From contig OX485806.1 in NCBI GenBank assembly GCA_950295325.1, positions 31,496,001 to 31,560,000 on the forward strand: 64,000 bases of DNA, read 5' to 3'. The translations under genes and the position numbers were made by a program. The notes beneath the pieces are model-generated. The model saw only the letters and a list, made by a program, of their open reading frames with translations. It ran no database searches and was not told the origin of the DNA. The stretch is from Polytrichum commune. Its lineage: Eukaryota > Streptophyta > Polytrichopsida > Polytrichales > Polytrichaceae. Position 1 is the stretch's first letter; the number at the start of each line of letters is the position of its first letter. Below, one piece after another: positions 1 through 11,400 of the stretch.

Positions 1-3000
1 CAAGCGTGCGGCTAGAGATATTGAAAACTTGGATAAAGATCACGAAAGGCTATGGAGAAGGGAGGATGAATTGATCCCACAATTCATCCCCATACGCCCT
101 AGGGTGGTAACGGTAGAACCCGCTAAGTATGAGAACCAAATTCCATATGCCATTGTGGACACCGGTCCCCGACCTTTAGCGGTTAGGGAACCGGCACCTC
201 TTTTGGCACTACCGGCCCCTAGAACGGATCCACACTTGGAGGAGGTTGAGAGAAGACTAGGTGCTAGCCAACTAGGATTCCAAGAGGCTATGATAAAACA
301 AATGCAAAGCCTCACGGATCAAATGTCATTAATGATCCGGAGTCAACAACCGGGGCCTCCACCCCCGGTTGAGTCGGGTAGGCATTCTTCCGGATTATGG
401 TGTGTCCAATGTGGCCAACCGGGCCACACGCGTCAATTTTGTAGAAGTGGACAAAACCGTGACCAAAGAGGAAACGGTAACCCACCTCAACAAAATCAAC
501 GAGGTCAAGCGCCACCTCACTATGGAAATGGAAGCAATAGAGGACCACAACCTAGAGGGCAAGGTGGCCAAAATTTAGAGAAGAAGGAATTTCATCCCTT
601 TTGTGGAAGGTGGCACGCTCAAGGACAATGTTGGTCCGAAGGTCAAGAGTTTAATTGTAGCAATTGTGGAGGAAGTCATCCCTCGGATACGTGTCGCCAA
701 CCGGACAAAATAATTAATGTCCCTTACCCGGTGGCTAATCCACAACAACAAGCAAGGGATAATATGCGAGGTGCTAGGCCACAAGGAGTACCGGCCAATG
801 AACTTAGGCCACCTAACTTATACTATGACCATAGTAATGCTAGGCAAACTTTTCATCCACCGGCGGGCTTGCAAACTACAACCGGTTACATTCCAATACA
901 AAATAGACAAGGAGTTCCACCTAATGGTAGTAACGGGAGACAAGCGCCTCCAACGGATCCGGGACCATCTAACTCCCAAGATGTTAGGTTCATGGATGGA
1001 GTGTTGGAGGCCACATGTGATGACATGCTTCCTCTCCCAACGAGAATTGGAGAGGAGCAAAGTCAATGGCCTCCTCACACCAATGCTATTACATATGAGT
1101 TAGTGAAGGGTAAGGGTGTGGTTGAAGAAGCACCTGCACTAGCGGTAACTACTAGGGCTAGGAGAGGGGATGCCCCGTTGGAGGTAGGAATAGGAGAGCA
1201 AGGAAATTACTCTTCGGATGAAGAGATTAATCTCTCCGAGTTGGATAGGGTAGCTAGAAGAGCTACTAAGGATGTGGAGAGGGAAAATATAATTTTACAA
1301 GATAGGGAGAGGACTAATGCGGTACATGACTTGGATAATAGCGATGTGGGTGAATGGGAAGGACCGGGGGTTCCCGTAGACGAATTCGACGTAGTGGGTA
1401 ATTCTAAGGTGGAAAGATCTACCGGGTACGACTTGTGGGCGGACCTTAGTACACTCAAGGCGGATATTACTTTCGGCCAACTATTGGAAATTTCACCCAC
1501 GGCAAGGAAAACATTAAAGGAGGGAATGCCGGTACACAAGAGGATGAGGAAGGTGAAAGCTAAAATAGCCGCTAGGATCCAATCACAAGGTGGAAGAGAC
1601 GTGAAAGCTATAGAAATAGAAGTTGTTATAGTAGATAAGGTGGTTCCTAATGTGCTAGTCGACGGAGGGAGTAGTCTAAATATACTACCGGAGGATACTA
1701 TGAAAAAATTGGGACTTGGACTCACGGGGCCTTCACCTTTGGTCATAAATATGGCAAATCAAAGTTCGACTACGCCTTTGGGGATGATCAAGGATTGTAG
1801 AATGACTACGGGAGGTGAGGAGTACTTGGTCACCTTCCATGTCATTAAAATGCACTCCAACAAGGACACCTTCCCCATTTTGCTAGGTAGGCCTTGGTTG
1901 CGGATGGCGAATGCTATGGTCAATTGGGGTGGACCTAAACCATCCATCACTTATGGTCCGGAGGGTAATAGGGTCATAGTGTCCATTGGTTCATTAGAAG
2001 GATGGATGAAGAAGGAGATGTATTTGCCATTGGAGACGGAAATTGATGACTTAAACGAGAATGAGATTGGCAAGGCATTGGTGGGAGTCGTCCATCCCGA
2101 AGGTCAAAGGGTTGTTATAGATTCGGGCTCGGGAAGTCTAGGTCCTAATTTTTACAATTATGGGGATAATGGGGATTATGCCCAATGGCTAAGGGAGTAC
2201 CCCGAGTCCGAGGTTGATGTAATGGTTACATTTCACCAAGTAGGCTTAGGGAGTGAATTTCCTAGTGTTAGTTTAGGAGAGGGCTCATTGTTGGAGCCAT
2301 GTGAGGTGCTCACCGAGGAAGAGTGGGTTAGCGGTGGGTTAACACCTTGGGTAGATGACGTGGAAGAGGGTGAGGTTAGTTTAATTCATGTAGATGGGAC
2401 TCAAGAGGAGGATGTGATTATTGAGTCATCGAAATTGGAGGAGCCTTTACATTTCAAGACCACGTCTACGGGGATAGTTGTAGGTCAAGATGTGAAAGAT
2501 TACCCCAATGTGCCTTCCGATTGGTATCGGAACAAAGAGGAACAAGCACATGTGTCGGAAGCGGATTGGCGGTACGTGGATGTGAAATTAAAGAATGGAA
2601 AAACCCGACAAATGAAGATGGGCTCCAAATTGGGGGAGAAAGAGGTTAGGGAGTATAGCAATTTGGTGGATGAGTTTAGTGATACTTTTGCATGGTCCTA
2701 CGATGAGCTTAAGGGAATTCCTAGGGAAATGGTAGAGCACCGGATTCCTTTAATTCCGGGGGCGAGGCCAATTAGACAAAAGGAGAGGAGGATGAATCCT
2801 CAATTGCAATTGTTGGTGAAAGCGGAATTGGAAAGGTTATTGAAGGCCGGGTTTATCAAGCCGGTGGAAATCACGGATTGGGTTTCTCCTATGGTCTTAG
2901 TAAAGAAAAAAAATGGGAAATTAAGGGTTTGTGTCGACTATAGGAAATTGAATTCGTGCACACAAAAGGATCACTTCCCCTTACCTTTTATCACCTTGTT

Positions 3001-5408
3001 GCTTGAGGAGGTTGGAGGTCATTCGCGATATACCTTTATGGATGGGTATGCGGGTTATAATCAAATTTCCATAGCCCTCCAAGATATCCATAAAACGGCT
3101 TTTACTACACCTTGGGGTACTTTTGTGTGGGTAGTGATGCCATTTGGGTTATGTAATGCCCCGGCTACTTTCCAACGATTAGTAATGTATATCTTCACCG
3201 ACTTGTTGTTCAAATCCATGACCGTCTTTGTGGACGATTTTAGCACACAAAGTAATGTGGATGATCACCTACATTGTGTTAGGGAGGCATTGGTTAGGTG
3301 TAGGAAGATGAAGTTAGCATTGAACCCGGATAAGACATTTTTGGGAGTGAATAAGGGAGTGTTGTTGGGTTATGTTGTTAGTGAGAAAGGTAGAAAACCC
3401 GATCCGGATAAGATTGCGGCCATAAGCGACTTGGCAACTCCAACCAATTCCAAGGGGATCTCTAAGTTGTTAGGACATGTGGGATGGTACCGGGAACTTA
3501 TTCCTAATTTTTCAAAGATAGCGGTGCCCATTACCCATTTGCTCAAAAAGGATGTCAAATTCGAGTGGACGGATGCTTGTCAAAAAGCCTTTGAGGAATT
3601 GCGGGATAGGTTGAGCACCTATCCGGTGTTGATACCACCCAATTGGGGTAAACCTTTTCACGTCTATTGTGATGCTAGTAATGTGGCAATAGGGAGTGCG
3701 CTTTGTCAAGCAACGGGAGAAAAAGAGAAGGATCAACCCATAGCTTATGCGAGTAAGCAATTGACCCCCGCCGAAAGAAACTACTCTACAACGGAGAGGG
3801 AGTGCCTAGCCATGGTGTTTTCCGTTAAAAAGTTTAGGCATTACCTCATGTGCAACCCGGTTGTATTTTTTGTTGACCACATGGCTATCAAGTATCTAAT
3901 TAACAAGGCGGAGTTAAGTGGTAGGTTAGCTAGGTGGGTTTTGTTATTAGAAGAATTCGACTACACGGTGGAATATAAACCGGGTCGTATGCATTTACAA
4001 GCGGACCACTTGTCTAGGTTGTCGGAGGAGATAGGAAAAAATCCGGTAAATGATATGTTAGTAGATGATAGCCTCTTTGTGGTCACTTCTACACCGGAGT
4101 GGTATGCGGGCATAGTGGAATTTCTAACAACCCACAAGTTGCCCAAAGAGTGGACAAAAGAAGAGAGAAGGAAGGTGAGGGTAAATAGTAGGCAATTTGT
4201 TGTAGTGGGCCATAGGTTGTTTAGAAGGGGGTCCGATGGTATTTTACGACGATGCGTGTCAAAAACGGAGGTTGAAGCGATTTTAATCGCTTGCCACGAT
4301 AGCGCTTGCGGCGGTCACTTCTCGGGTCAACTCACCGGGCAAAAAATACTTAGAGCGGGCTACTTTTGGCCTACACTATTTAAGGACGCCCATGACTATG
4401 TAAGGAAATGCGACGCTTGCCAACGGTATGCCCGAGACGACCTTAGAATGGAGATGCCTTTACATGTATCATTACCCTTAATTCCTTTCGAAAAATGGGG
4501 CATCGACTATGTGGGTGAGGTCCATCCCCAATCTTCAAAAGGAATGAAATATATTGTGGTGGCAACCGAGTACCTCACCAAGTGGGCGGAAGCCAAAGCG
4601 GTGAAGACCGACACGGCGGAACACGCGGCAACATTTATGTACGAAAACATAATTTCGCGGTTCGGGGTGCCGAAGATCCTAGTAAGCGATAGGGGTACTC
4701 ACTTTTTGAATGACTTGATTCGAGAGATGACAGAGAAATTTAAAATTGATCACCGGAAGACTACTCCCTACCACCCACAAACCAATGGACAAACGGAAAG
4801 GGTTAACGGAATTTTGGTGAGTATACTACGCAAGACGGTTATAGACTCGAAGCGGGATTGGGATACGAAACTAACGGCGGCACTTTGGGCATACCGTACA
4901 ACCTATAAGGTAACTACGCGTGCTACACCATTTTCCTTAGTCTATGGTCTTGAAGCGACACTACCAATCGAATATGAAGTCGAGTCACTTAGGGTGGCCG
5001 TGAGTACGAGACTTACCGAAAGTCAATCCTTACGAAATCGACTAACCGATTTGGAAGCACTTGACGAAGGGAGGAGAATGGCGGCTCAACATATTGAGGC
5101 AATCCAAAGAAGGAGAAAGATTACTTTCGACAAACGACATAAGAGAAGGGCCCTAACACCGGGAATGATGGTCATGATTCAAGACGCACGAAAGCTTGAA
5201 TTTCCGGCGAAATTCAATGCGGTATGGTTAGGACCTTACCTTGTCTATGAGGTCTTTCCTAATAATTCAATTCAATTGGAAACGTTGAATGGTGAGCTCT
5301 TTCCTACCCGTACATCGGGAAGTAGATGTAAGGAGTACCGAGCTTGACTAGGCAACTTACCCTTGGAGCAAGAGATGTTTGGATTCATCCCCCGATGGTC
5401 GCCAATTA
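1..5408 (+). mobile_element. Partial internal region of Ty3/gypsy element, upstream unit of tandem array
   Basis: This stretch repeats bases 9323-14730 at a constant offset of 9322. Only two differences were noticed: A3312 against G12634, which changes Lys to Arg, and C3739 against T13061, which is silent. The window edge cuts the unit inside gag. It lies directly before an LTR, so the array reads internal, LTR, internal, LTR. This is the pattern expected from unequal LTR-LTR recombination between copies, or from an assembly duplication. Confidence 0.93.
2..5347 (+). CDS. Gag-pol polyprotein, 5' end outside the window
   Basis: The open frame runs from the window edge to a TGA at 5345-5347. 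It contains the last part of gag, two CCHC-type zinc knuckles, the aspartic protease, reverse transcriptase, RNase H and integrase, in the order typical of Ty3/gypsy. The protein matches the complete copy at 8430-14669 except for one Lys/Arg change after the RT active site. It lacks the first ~298 residues only because the window begins inside it. The reading frame is intact as far as visible, so the element was probably active recently. Confidence 0.93.
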   Translation, partial: KRAARDIENLDKDHERLWRREDELIPQFIPIRPRVVTVEPAKYENQIPYAIVDTGPRPLAVREPAPLLALPAPRTDPHLEEVERRLGASQLGFQEAMIKQMQSLTDQMSLMIRSQQPGPPPPVESGRHSSGLWCVQCGQPGHTRQFCRSGQNRDQRGNGNPPQQNQRGQAPPHYGNGSNRGPQPRGQGGQNLEKKEFHPFCGRWHAQGQCWSEGQEFNCSNCGGSHPSDTCRQPDKIINVPYPVANPQQQARDNMRGARPQGVPANELRPPNLYYDHSNARQTFHPPAGLQTTTGYIPIQNRQGVPPNGSNGRQAPPTDPGPSNSQDVRFMDGVLEATCDDMLPLPTRIGEEQSQWPPHTNAITYELVKGKGVVEEAPALAVTTRARRGDAPLEVGIGEQGNYSSDEEINLSELDRVARRATKDVERENIILQDRERTNAVHDLDNSDVGEWEGPGVPVDEFDVVGNSKVERSTGYDLWADLSTLKADITFGQLLEISPTARKTLKEGMPVHKRMRKVKAKIAARIQSQGGRDVKAIEIEVVIVDKVVPNVLVDGGSSLNILPEDTMKKLGLGLTGPSPLVINMANQSSTTPLGMIKDCRMTTGGEEYLVTFHVIKMHSNKDTFPILLGRPWLRMANAMVNWGGPKPSITYGPEGNRVIVSIGSLEGWMKKEMYLPLETEIDDLNENEIGKALVGVVHPEGQRVVIDSGSGSLGPNFYNYGDNGDYAQWLREYPESEVDVMVTFHQVGLGSEFPSVSLGEGSLLEPCEVLTEEEWVSGGLTPWVDDVEEGEVSLIHVDGTQEEDVIIESSKLEEPLHFKTTSTGIVVGQDVKDYPNVPSDWYRNKEEQAHVSEADWRYVDVKLKNGKTRQMKMGSKLGEKEVREYSNLVDEFSDTFAWSYDELKGIPREMVEHRIPLIPGARPIRQKERRMNPQLQLLVKAELERLLKAGFIKPVEITDWVSPMVLVKKKNGKLRVCVDYRKLNSCTQKDHFPLPFITLLLEEVGGHSRYTFMDGYAGYNQISIALQDIHKTAFTTPWGTFVWVVMPFGLCNAPATFQRLVMYIFTDLLFKSMTVFVDDFSTQSNVDDHLHCVREALVRCRKMKLALNPDKTFLGVNKGVLLGYVVSEKGRKPDPDKIAAISDLATPTNSKGISKLLGHVGWYRELIPNFSKIAVPITHLLKKDVKFEWTDACQKAFEELRDRLSTYPVLIPPNWGKPFHVYCDASNVAIGSALCQATGEKEKDQPIAYASKQLTPAERNYSTTERECLAMVFSVKKFRHYLMCNPVVFFVDHMAIKYLINKAELSGRLARWVLLLEEFDYTVEYKPGRMHLQADHLSRLSEEIGKNPVNDMLVDDSLFVVTSTPEWYAGIVEFLTTHKLPKEWTKEERRKVRVNSRQFVVVGHRLFRRGSDGILRRCVSKTEVEAILIACHDSACGGHFSGQLTGQKILRAGYFWPTLFKDAHDYVRKCDACQRYARDDLRMEMPLHVSLPLIPFEKWGIDYVGEVHPQSSKGMKYIVVATEYLTKWAEAKAVKTDTAEHAATFMYENIISRFGVPKILVSDRGTHFLNDLIREMTEKFKIDHRKTTPYHPQTNGQTERVNGILVSILRKTVIDSKRDWDTKLTAALWAYRTTYKVTTRATPFSLVYGLEATLPIEYEVESLRVAVSTRLTESQSLRNRLTDLEALDEGRRMAAQHIEAIQRRRKITFDKRHKRRALTPGMMVMIQDARKLEFPAKFNAVWLGPYLVYEVFPNNSIQLETLNGELFPTRTSGSRCKEYRA

Positions 5409-6107
5409 TGTGAGCCCAAAAGGGTGCCCACATTTAGTCTTAGACCCTTGAAACGTTAGTTGATGCACTTTGAAGTAGCATGTTACTTCACAAAAATATA
5501 AAAAGAGTGAAATGTTAGTCTTAGAAGTACCATGTTGTAAGAGGCTAGGATGTGAGTTGTTATTGTGTTTTTACCTTCGGAAGGATTTGAATGAATGAGG
5601 ATAGGTAAGGAGAACTTGGATTGAGTAGTTAGTGAGTAGGCTAGTACAAATGGATGGAGACAACCAAAGTGACTCAAGAGGCAAGTGCATTCGAATTGGG
5701 ATGAATGGAGGATCACATGGAGCGCACAAGTGGACCACCTCATCATGGCCACTTAATGGGGAAGGCCCAAGGAAGAATGCAAGGTGGAGGATAAGCAAAT
5801 TCTCAAAGCACCAATCAAATCACGAGTTAAGCATCGTGGTTTGAATTAAGTGGTGAGCGACGATTTGGGAAAGTAAGGGGAGAAAGTTATGGCGGCGGAA
5901 AGCGAAGGAGGCTAAGTTTGGGTTGAAGCATCCCAAGTTTGGTAAAGTGTGGTAGATAGAAAGCCAAGGCTAGTTAAATGTTCGAATTAGGATCCTTGTT
6001 GATCATTTGAGGGAGGAAGGCTTAGAAGATAGGATTGGCGCCTACTAAGTAGGAGGAAATCTCAAGGGCTTATCGTGAGCCTTGAGGGTGCTCACCCCCT
6101 CAAGCTT

Positions 6108-6117
6108 ACTATATAAT
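6108..6117 (+). promoter_or_regulatory. TATA-like box of the LTR promoter
   Basis: ACTATATAAT lies after a G/C-richer stretch and before a pyrimidine-rich segment, as expected for an LTR core promoter with transcription starting roughly 30 bp downstream. The same box recurs in the second LTR at 15430-15439. The call rests on motif and context only. Confidence 0.5.
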
Positions 6118-7047
6118 CCCTCATTCTTCCCTCACTCATCCTCTCTTTCCTTTGTGCTCCAAGGCACCCCACGAGTTATAAGTGTGGGTGTGGGAAGCCA
6201 TATTGGAGCACATGTGTGTGCTTAGTTTTTAGTTTGAGAGCCAAGGCTTGTTAGCCTTGAAGAGGGCTTGACCTCTTGGTAGAATTAGTGTTGACGTGAA
6301 GGATTTTAAAGTTAATTCATGATTCCAATTTGTGGTACTTAAAGTTCATGTTTTGAATACACGTGGTTGCAAGTTCCATGTTTAAGAGTTGAGCACTTGA
6401 TGTTGTGATGAGTGCAAAAATATACTTGTGTGGATTAGTTAGTCTTAGTGAAGTTAGGAAATTCTCTCTCCCCCTCTCCTCTCTAGGATTTTAGGATTTT
6501 AGGATTAGAGAAGAATTGTGTGATTAGAAAGGGGTTGTTAGTAGAATTAGGGAAATTAGGTAGGAAGATTAGTTAAGGGCTTGAATAATTAGTGAGGTAG
6601 TTGGGGATTACAACTACAAAGTTGTGGGTTCATGAAGGACCTGGGTTTATGAAGGACCTGGGTTTGTTTAGTTAGAAGCTAAGGAGCTGGGTTCATGAAG
6701 GAGCTGGGTTTATGAAGGAGCTAGGTTTATGTAATTAGAAAGTAAAGAGATGGGTTCATGAAGGAGCTTAGTAGATAGCCTACCTAATTAGCTCATAGAC
6801 AAGTAGTTAGTTACATTATGCTAGTTAGTGTTATGTGTGGCTTTCACAAGTAAATGTATTTGAGATTGACTATAGAGAATAGTGTTTTTTTAACACTTGC
6901 ATCCTCTCTTTAAAAATAAACCACGTGCACAAATTAATGGAGAATGTGGAGCACTCTCGCGATGGCAAGACAAAGGAAGCAAAGACCAAAGGTGCGAGGG
7001 AGAGATTGACATAAGTCACATAAGTATTTCTTAATACTTAAAGGCTT

Positions 7048-7260
7048 ATGTACGGTATGGAGACACCAAGTGAGACCTCTTATAGTAGCGATACGGAATA
7101 CACAAGTGATAGTTCAAGTGGTAGTATAGAGTCAACGGCACGGACTCCATTTAGGAGAGGGATATCCTTAAGGGCTTGTGTAGCTAAAGCAGCCGGATGG
7201 ACGTTAGAAGCAAACAAAGACAAAATAGCACCCGAGCATAAGGAGGTTAAAATAACATAG
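7048..7260 (+). CDS. Small Ser/Thr-rich ORF inside the LTR, function unknown
   Basis: A 70-codon ORF starts MYGMETPSETSYSSDTEY and ends with a lysine-rich tail. It lies downstream of the LTR TATA-like box, so it could sit in the transcribed leader. An identical copy is at 16370-16582. There is no recognisable domain. It may be a chance ORF; it is listed because it is preserved in both LTRs, which are too young for that to prove selection. Confidence 0.2.
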   Translation: MYGMETPSETSYSSDTEYTSDSSSGSIESTARTPFRRGISLRACVAKAAGWTLEANKDKIAPEHKEVKIT

Positions 7261-7467
7261 TTAACTTGTGCATTCTCCACATACGTATTGAAATCGTACA
7301 TTGAGTTGTTAAAAGTGAAATTCCAGTTAAATCCAAGACCACTTGAAGGGTGAACCTTGCACTATGGACTCATCCAAGTCCAAATCCAATACCGCGGAGG
7401 AATGTGAGCCCAAACCCACTACTCGGACTACGGACGCTTAAGGGTGGGGGGTTTGGCCTCACATAAT

Positions 7468-7485
7468 TGGTGCGTCCGCCGGGAG
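7468..7485 (+). promoter_or_regulatory. Primer binding site, tRNA-Asp-like
   Basis: TGGTGCGTCCGCCGGGAG starts four bases after the LTR end. It resembles the TGGCGCCGTTGCCGGG site complementary to the 3' end of plant tRNA-Asp, used by Tat/Athila-type elements, but matches only about 11 of 16 positions. The primer tRNA identity is therefore uncertain. Confidence 0.55.
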
Positions 7486-7506
7486 CGAAGCGGAAGGTAG
7501 TTACAA

Positions 7507-7601
7507 GACTTGGAGGCGACTAGGAGACTTGGAGGCGACTAGGAGACTTGGAGGCGACTAGGAGACTTGGAGGCGACTAGGAGACTTGGAGGCAACTAGG
7601 A
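7507..7601 (+). repeat. 19-bp tandem repeat in the retrotransposon leader, five copies
   Basis: The unit GACTTGGAGGCGACTAGGA repeats about five times, with the last copy slightly changed. It lies in the untranslated leader between the PBS and gag, where it could affect RNA folding or packaging. That role is inference. The rest of the leader, 7602-8429, holds nothing else recognised. Confidence 0.9.
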
Positions 7602-8429
7602 AAAATTGGAGACACAAACTTGAGAGAAGGGAAGGAGCACCCGAAACTCGGTAAGTATTCTCTCTTTGGGTTACATTTGAATTCATTGTATTTCAACTAT
7701 TCCTTGGAATGAATTGCATTGTCAATTACGCAAATTCATTTTTGAGGAAGGAGCGCGGCGAAGGTACGTCCTCAACCTTTTTGGGGATTTGCTAAGAACT
7801 TAAAAGGAACCTATAACCGAGTAGCTCATTAAAACATTAGAGGGTAAATTCACCTTAGGACATTGAACTTTGACACTCACCTCGGGGTGAGTCTCAAAGT
7901 TTTGGGAGTTGTCATTTCATGCTCTAGATTGAATTAATATTTCGCAAAGTTTATGGTGTTGTTACATTGAGTCACGATTGAGGGGAGTGCTAACTCACAG
8001 GGGGATGCGATTGCTCAAGGTATGTTTATTTCTTCAAAGTGAACTCATTAACTAATTAAGGAATGCCTTTTGTACTCGTGATTGTTGTTATCCGTTGTAG
8101 AGGGTAATTCCCGAATTGTGGATGGTGTGAGAAGTTGAAGGGTGAAGCCTCGACTTTTAACATAATCTACTCGGAAGGTCACCCCCTCACAATCGGTATT
8201 GTGGTGAGTGTTAATTTGCGGGAAGGTGCGGAGGTGATGCTCCGACTTAACCAAAAAATTAACATGAACATGCCTATCCCCTATTGGGATTCTTTCACCT
8301 AAGTGGGCTTGCAGGTTCTTTTCCTCACCTCCTAAAAAAATTATAACCACACCAAGACAAGTGAAAATATTAAGAGGGGAATTGCTAGGATTATGTGTGG
8401 TCAAGTGAGGGTCGATCGATTCTTATGGA

Positions 8430-11400
8430 ATGCAAGGTAGGACTCGCTCACAAAAACCAAGTTTGATAGTAGGACTAGAGAAATCTACTCGAAAGAGGCG
8501 GTCCTCTAAAATCAGTGATAGATTAGAACAAGATAATGTTAGAATAGAGAGTTGTTTGAACGTCGAACCTAGGACTAGGTCAATTCTAGACACCTTAGAA
8601 CTTGGAGCTCAACTTGAAGAGGAGATCACTCCCTCCAAATTGAGTGGTGAAACTTCTTCGGAAAATTACACACTTAGAGAAGAATTCCCGGTAGAAGTTG
8701 ATAGGGGATTGTTGAATAGTTCACCGGTCACCATGGCCGAGGAACGGGGGATGGATCCACCACCCATACCCCCAATTCCGCCCATACCTCCTATACCTCC
8801 AATAGACCCATTGGTTAGGCCAAGAGGCCTACCAATTGTGGTTCCACAAAATTTAGCGGCGATGGATATGCCATCTCATCTCCCTAAATTTTATGGGACC
8901 AAGGATGAGGACCCCTCTCGGCACATGGAACGGTATATCGAACGGTTGGCTAGCTTCCTCATAACCGACCCGGGTTATTGGTTAGTGTGGTTTCCTACCA
9001 CTCTAGAGGGGGAAGCCTATGAATGGTATCGGGATCATGCCGAGGGACATTTTAGGGGATGGGAACAATTACAAAGGGAGTTTCTTAACGAATTTAGGCC
9101 GGAAGTGGGTCAAAGTACCGCATTAAGGGCATTGTCGTCATTGAAGCAAGGAAGGGAGGAAGAAATTTCGGCTTACATTAGGAGGTTTGATTTAGTGTGC
9201 ACTAGATTTGTGGGTACCATGCTCAACGACGACACGCTAAAGCAATTTTTCATTCAAGGGTTTTTTAAGTCCGGAACTATTAGGGGTGTTCTAGAAAGGA
9301 ATCCCTTGACCTTGGCGGATGCCAAGCGTGCGGCTAGAGATATTGAAAACTTGGATAAAGATCACGAAAGGCTATGGAGAAGGGAGGATGAATTGATCCC
9401 ACAATTCATCCCCATACGCCCTAGGGTGGTAACGGTAGAACCCGCTAAGTATGAGAACCAAATTCCATATGCCATTGTGGACACCGGTCCCCGACCTTTA
9501 GCGGTTAGGGAACCGGCACCTCTTTTGGCACTACCGGCCCCTAGAACGGATCCACACTTGGAGGAGGTTGAGAGAAGACTAGGTGCTAGCCAACTAGGAT
9601 TCCAAGAGGCTATGATAAAACAAATGCAAAGCCTCACGGATCAAATGTCATTAATGATCCGGAGTCAACAACCGGGGCCTCCACCCCCGGTTGAGTCGGG
9701 TAGGCATTCTTCCGGATTATGGTGTGTCCAATGTGGCCAACCGGGCCACACGCGTCAATTTTGTAGAAGTGGACAAAACCGTGACCAAAGAGGAAACGGT
9801 AACCCACCTCAACAAAATCAACGAGGTCAAGCGCCACCTCACTATGGAAATGGAAGCAATAGAGGACCACAACCTAGAGGGCAAGGTGGCCAAAATTTAG
9901 AGAAGAAGGAATTTCATCCCTTTTGTGGAAGGTGGCACGCTCAAGGACAATGTTGGTCCGAAGGTCAAGAGTTTAATTGTAGCAATTGTGGAGGAAGTCA
10001 TCCCTCGGATACGTGTCGCCAACCGGACAAAATAATTAATGTCCCTTACCCGGTGGCTAATCCACAACAACAAGCAAGGGATAATATGCGAGGTGCTAGG
10101 CCACAAGGAGTACCGGCCAATGAACTTAGGCCACCTAACTTATACTATGACCATAGTAATGCTAGGCAAACTTTTCATCCACCGGCGGGCTTGCAAACTA
10201 CAACCGGTTACATTCCAATACAAAATAGACAAGGAGTTCCACCTAATGGTAGTAACGGGAGACAAGCGCCTCCAACGGATCCGGGACCATCTAACTCCCA
10301 AGATGTTAGGTTCATGGATGGAGTGTTGGAGGCCACATGTGATGACATGCTTCCTCTCCCAACGAGAATTGGAGAGGAGCAAAGTCAATGGCCTCCTCAC
10401 ACCAATGCTATTACATATGAGTTAGTGAAGGGTAAGGGTGTGGTTGAAGAAGCACCTGCACTAGCGGTAACTACTAGGGCTAGGAGAGGGGATGCCCCGT
10501 TGGAGGTAGGAATAGGAGAGCAAGGAAATTACTCTTCGGATGAAGAGATTAATCTCTCCGAGTTGGATAGGGTAGCTAGAAGAGCTACTAAGGATGTGGA
10601 GAGGGAAAATATAATTTTACAAGATAGGGAGAGGACTAATGCGGTACATGACTTGGATAATAGCGATGTGGGTGAATGGGAAGGACCGGGGGTTCCCGTA
10701 GACGAATTCGACGTAGTGGGTAATTCTAAGGTGGAAAGATCTACCGGGTACGACTTGTGGGCGGACCTTAGTACACTCAAGGCGGATATTACTTTCGGCC
10801 AACTATTGGAAATTTCACCCACGGCAAGGAAAACATTAAAGGAGGGAATGCCGGTACACAAGAGGATGAGGAAGGTGAAAGCTAAAATAGCCGCTAGGAT
10901 CCAATCACAAGGTGGAAGAGACGTGAAAGCTATAGAAATAGAAGTTGTTATAGTAGATAAGGTGGTTCCTAATGTGCTAGTCGACGGAGGGAGTAGTCTA
11001 AATATACTACCGGAGGATACTATGAAAAAATTGGGACTTGGACTCACGGGGCCTTCACCTTTGGTCATAAATATGGCAAATCAAAGTTCGACTACGCCTT
11101 TGGGGATGATCAAGGATTGTAGAATGACTACGGGAGGTGAGGAGTACTTGGTCACCTTCCATGTCATTAAAATGCACTCCAACAAGGACACCTTCCCCAT
11201 TTTGCTAGGTAGGCCTTGGTTGCGGATGGCGAATGCTATGGTCAATTGGGGTGGACCTAAACCATCCATCACTTATGGTCCGGAGGGTAATAGGGTCATA
11301 GTGTCCATTGGTTCATTAGAAGGATGGATGAAGAAGGAGATGTATTTGCCATTGGAGACGGAAATTGATGACTTAAACGAGAATGAGATTGGCAAGGCAT

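Larger units (their letters stand above)
5409..7463 (+). repeat. LTR shared between the two tandem units
   Basis: The LTR starts TGTGAGCCC and ends GGCCTCACA. It repeats at 14731-16785 with no difference noticed. It contains a TATA-like box near 6108, short direct repeats of a 'gggttcatgaaggagct'-like motif at about 6625-6765, and a second TGTGAGCCCAAA near 7404. No polypurine tract lies directly before 5409; a purine-rich run is seen at about 5868-5886, inside the LTR as drawn. The 5' border therefore carries some doubt. Confidence 0.85.

Noticed and set aside
40-4146. Antisense and out-of-frame ORFs over gag-pol
   Set aside because: Shadows of the intact polyprotein; identical shadows recur in the second copy.
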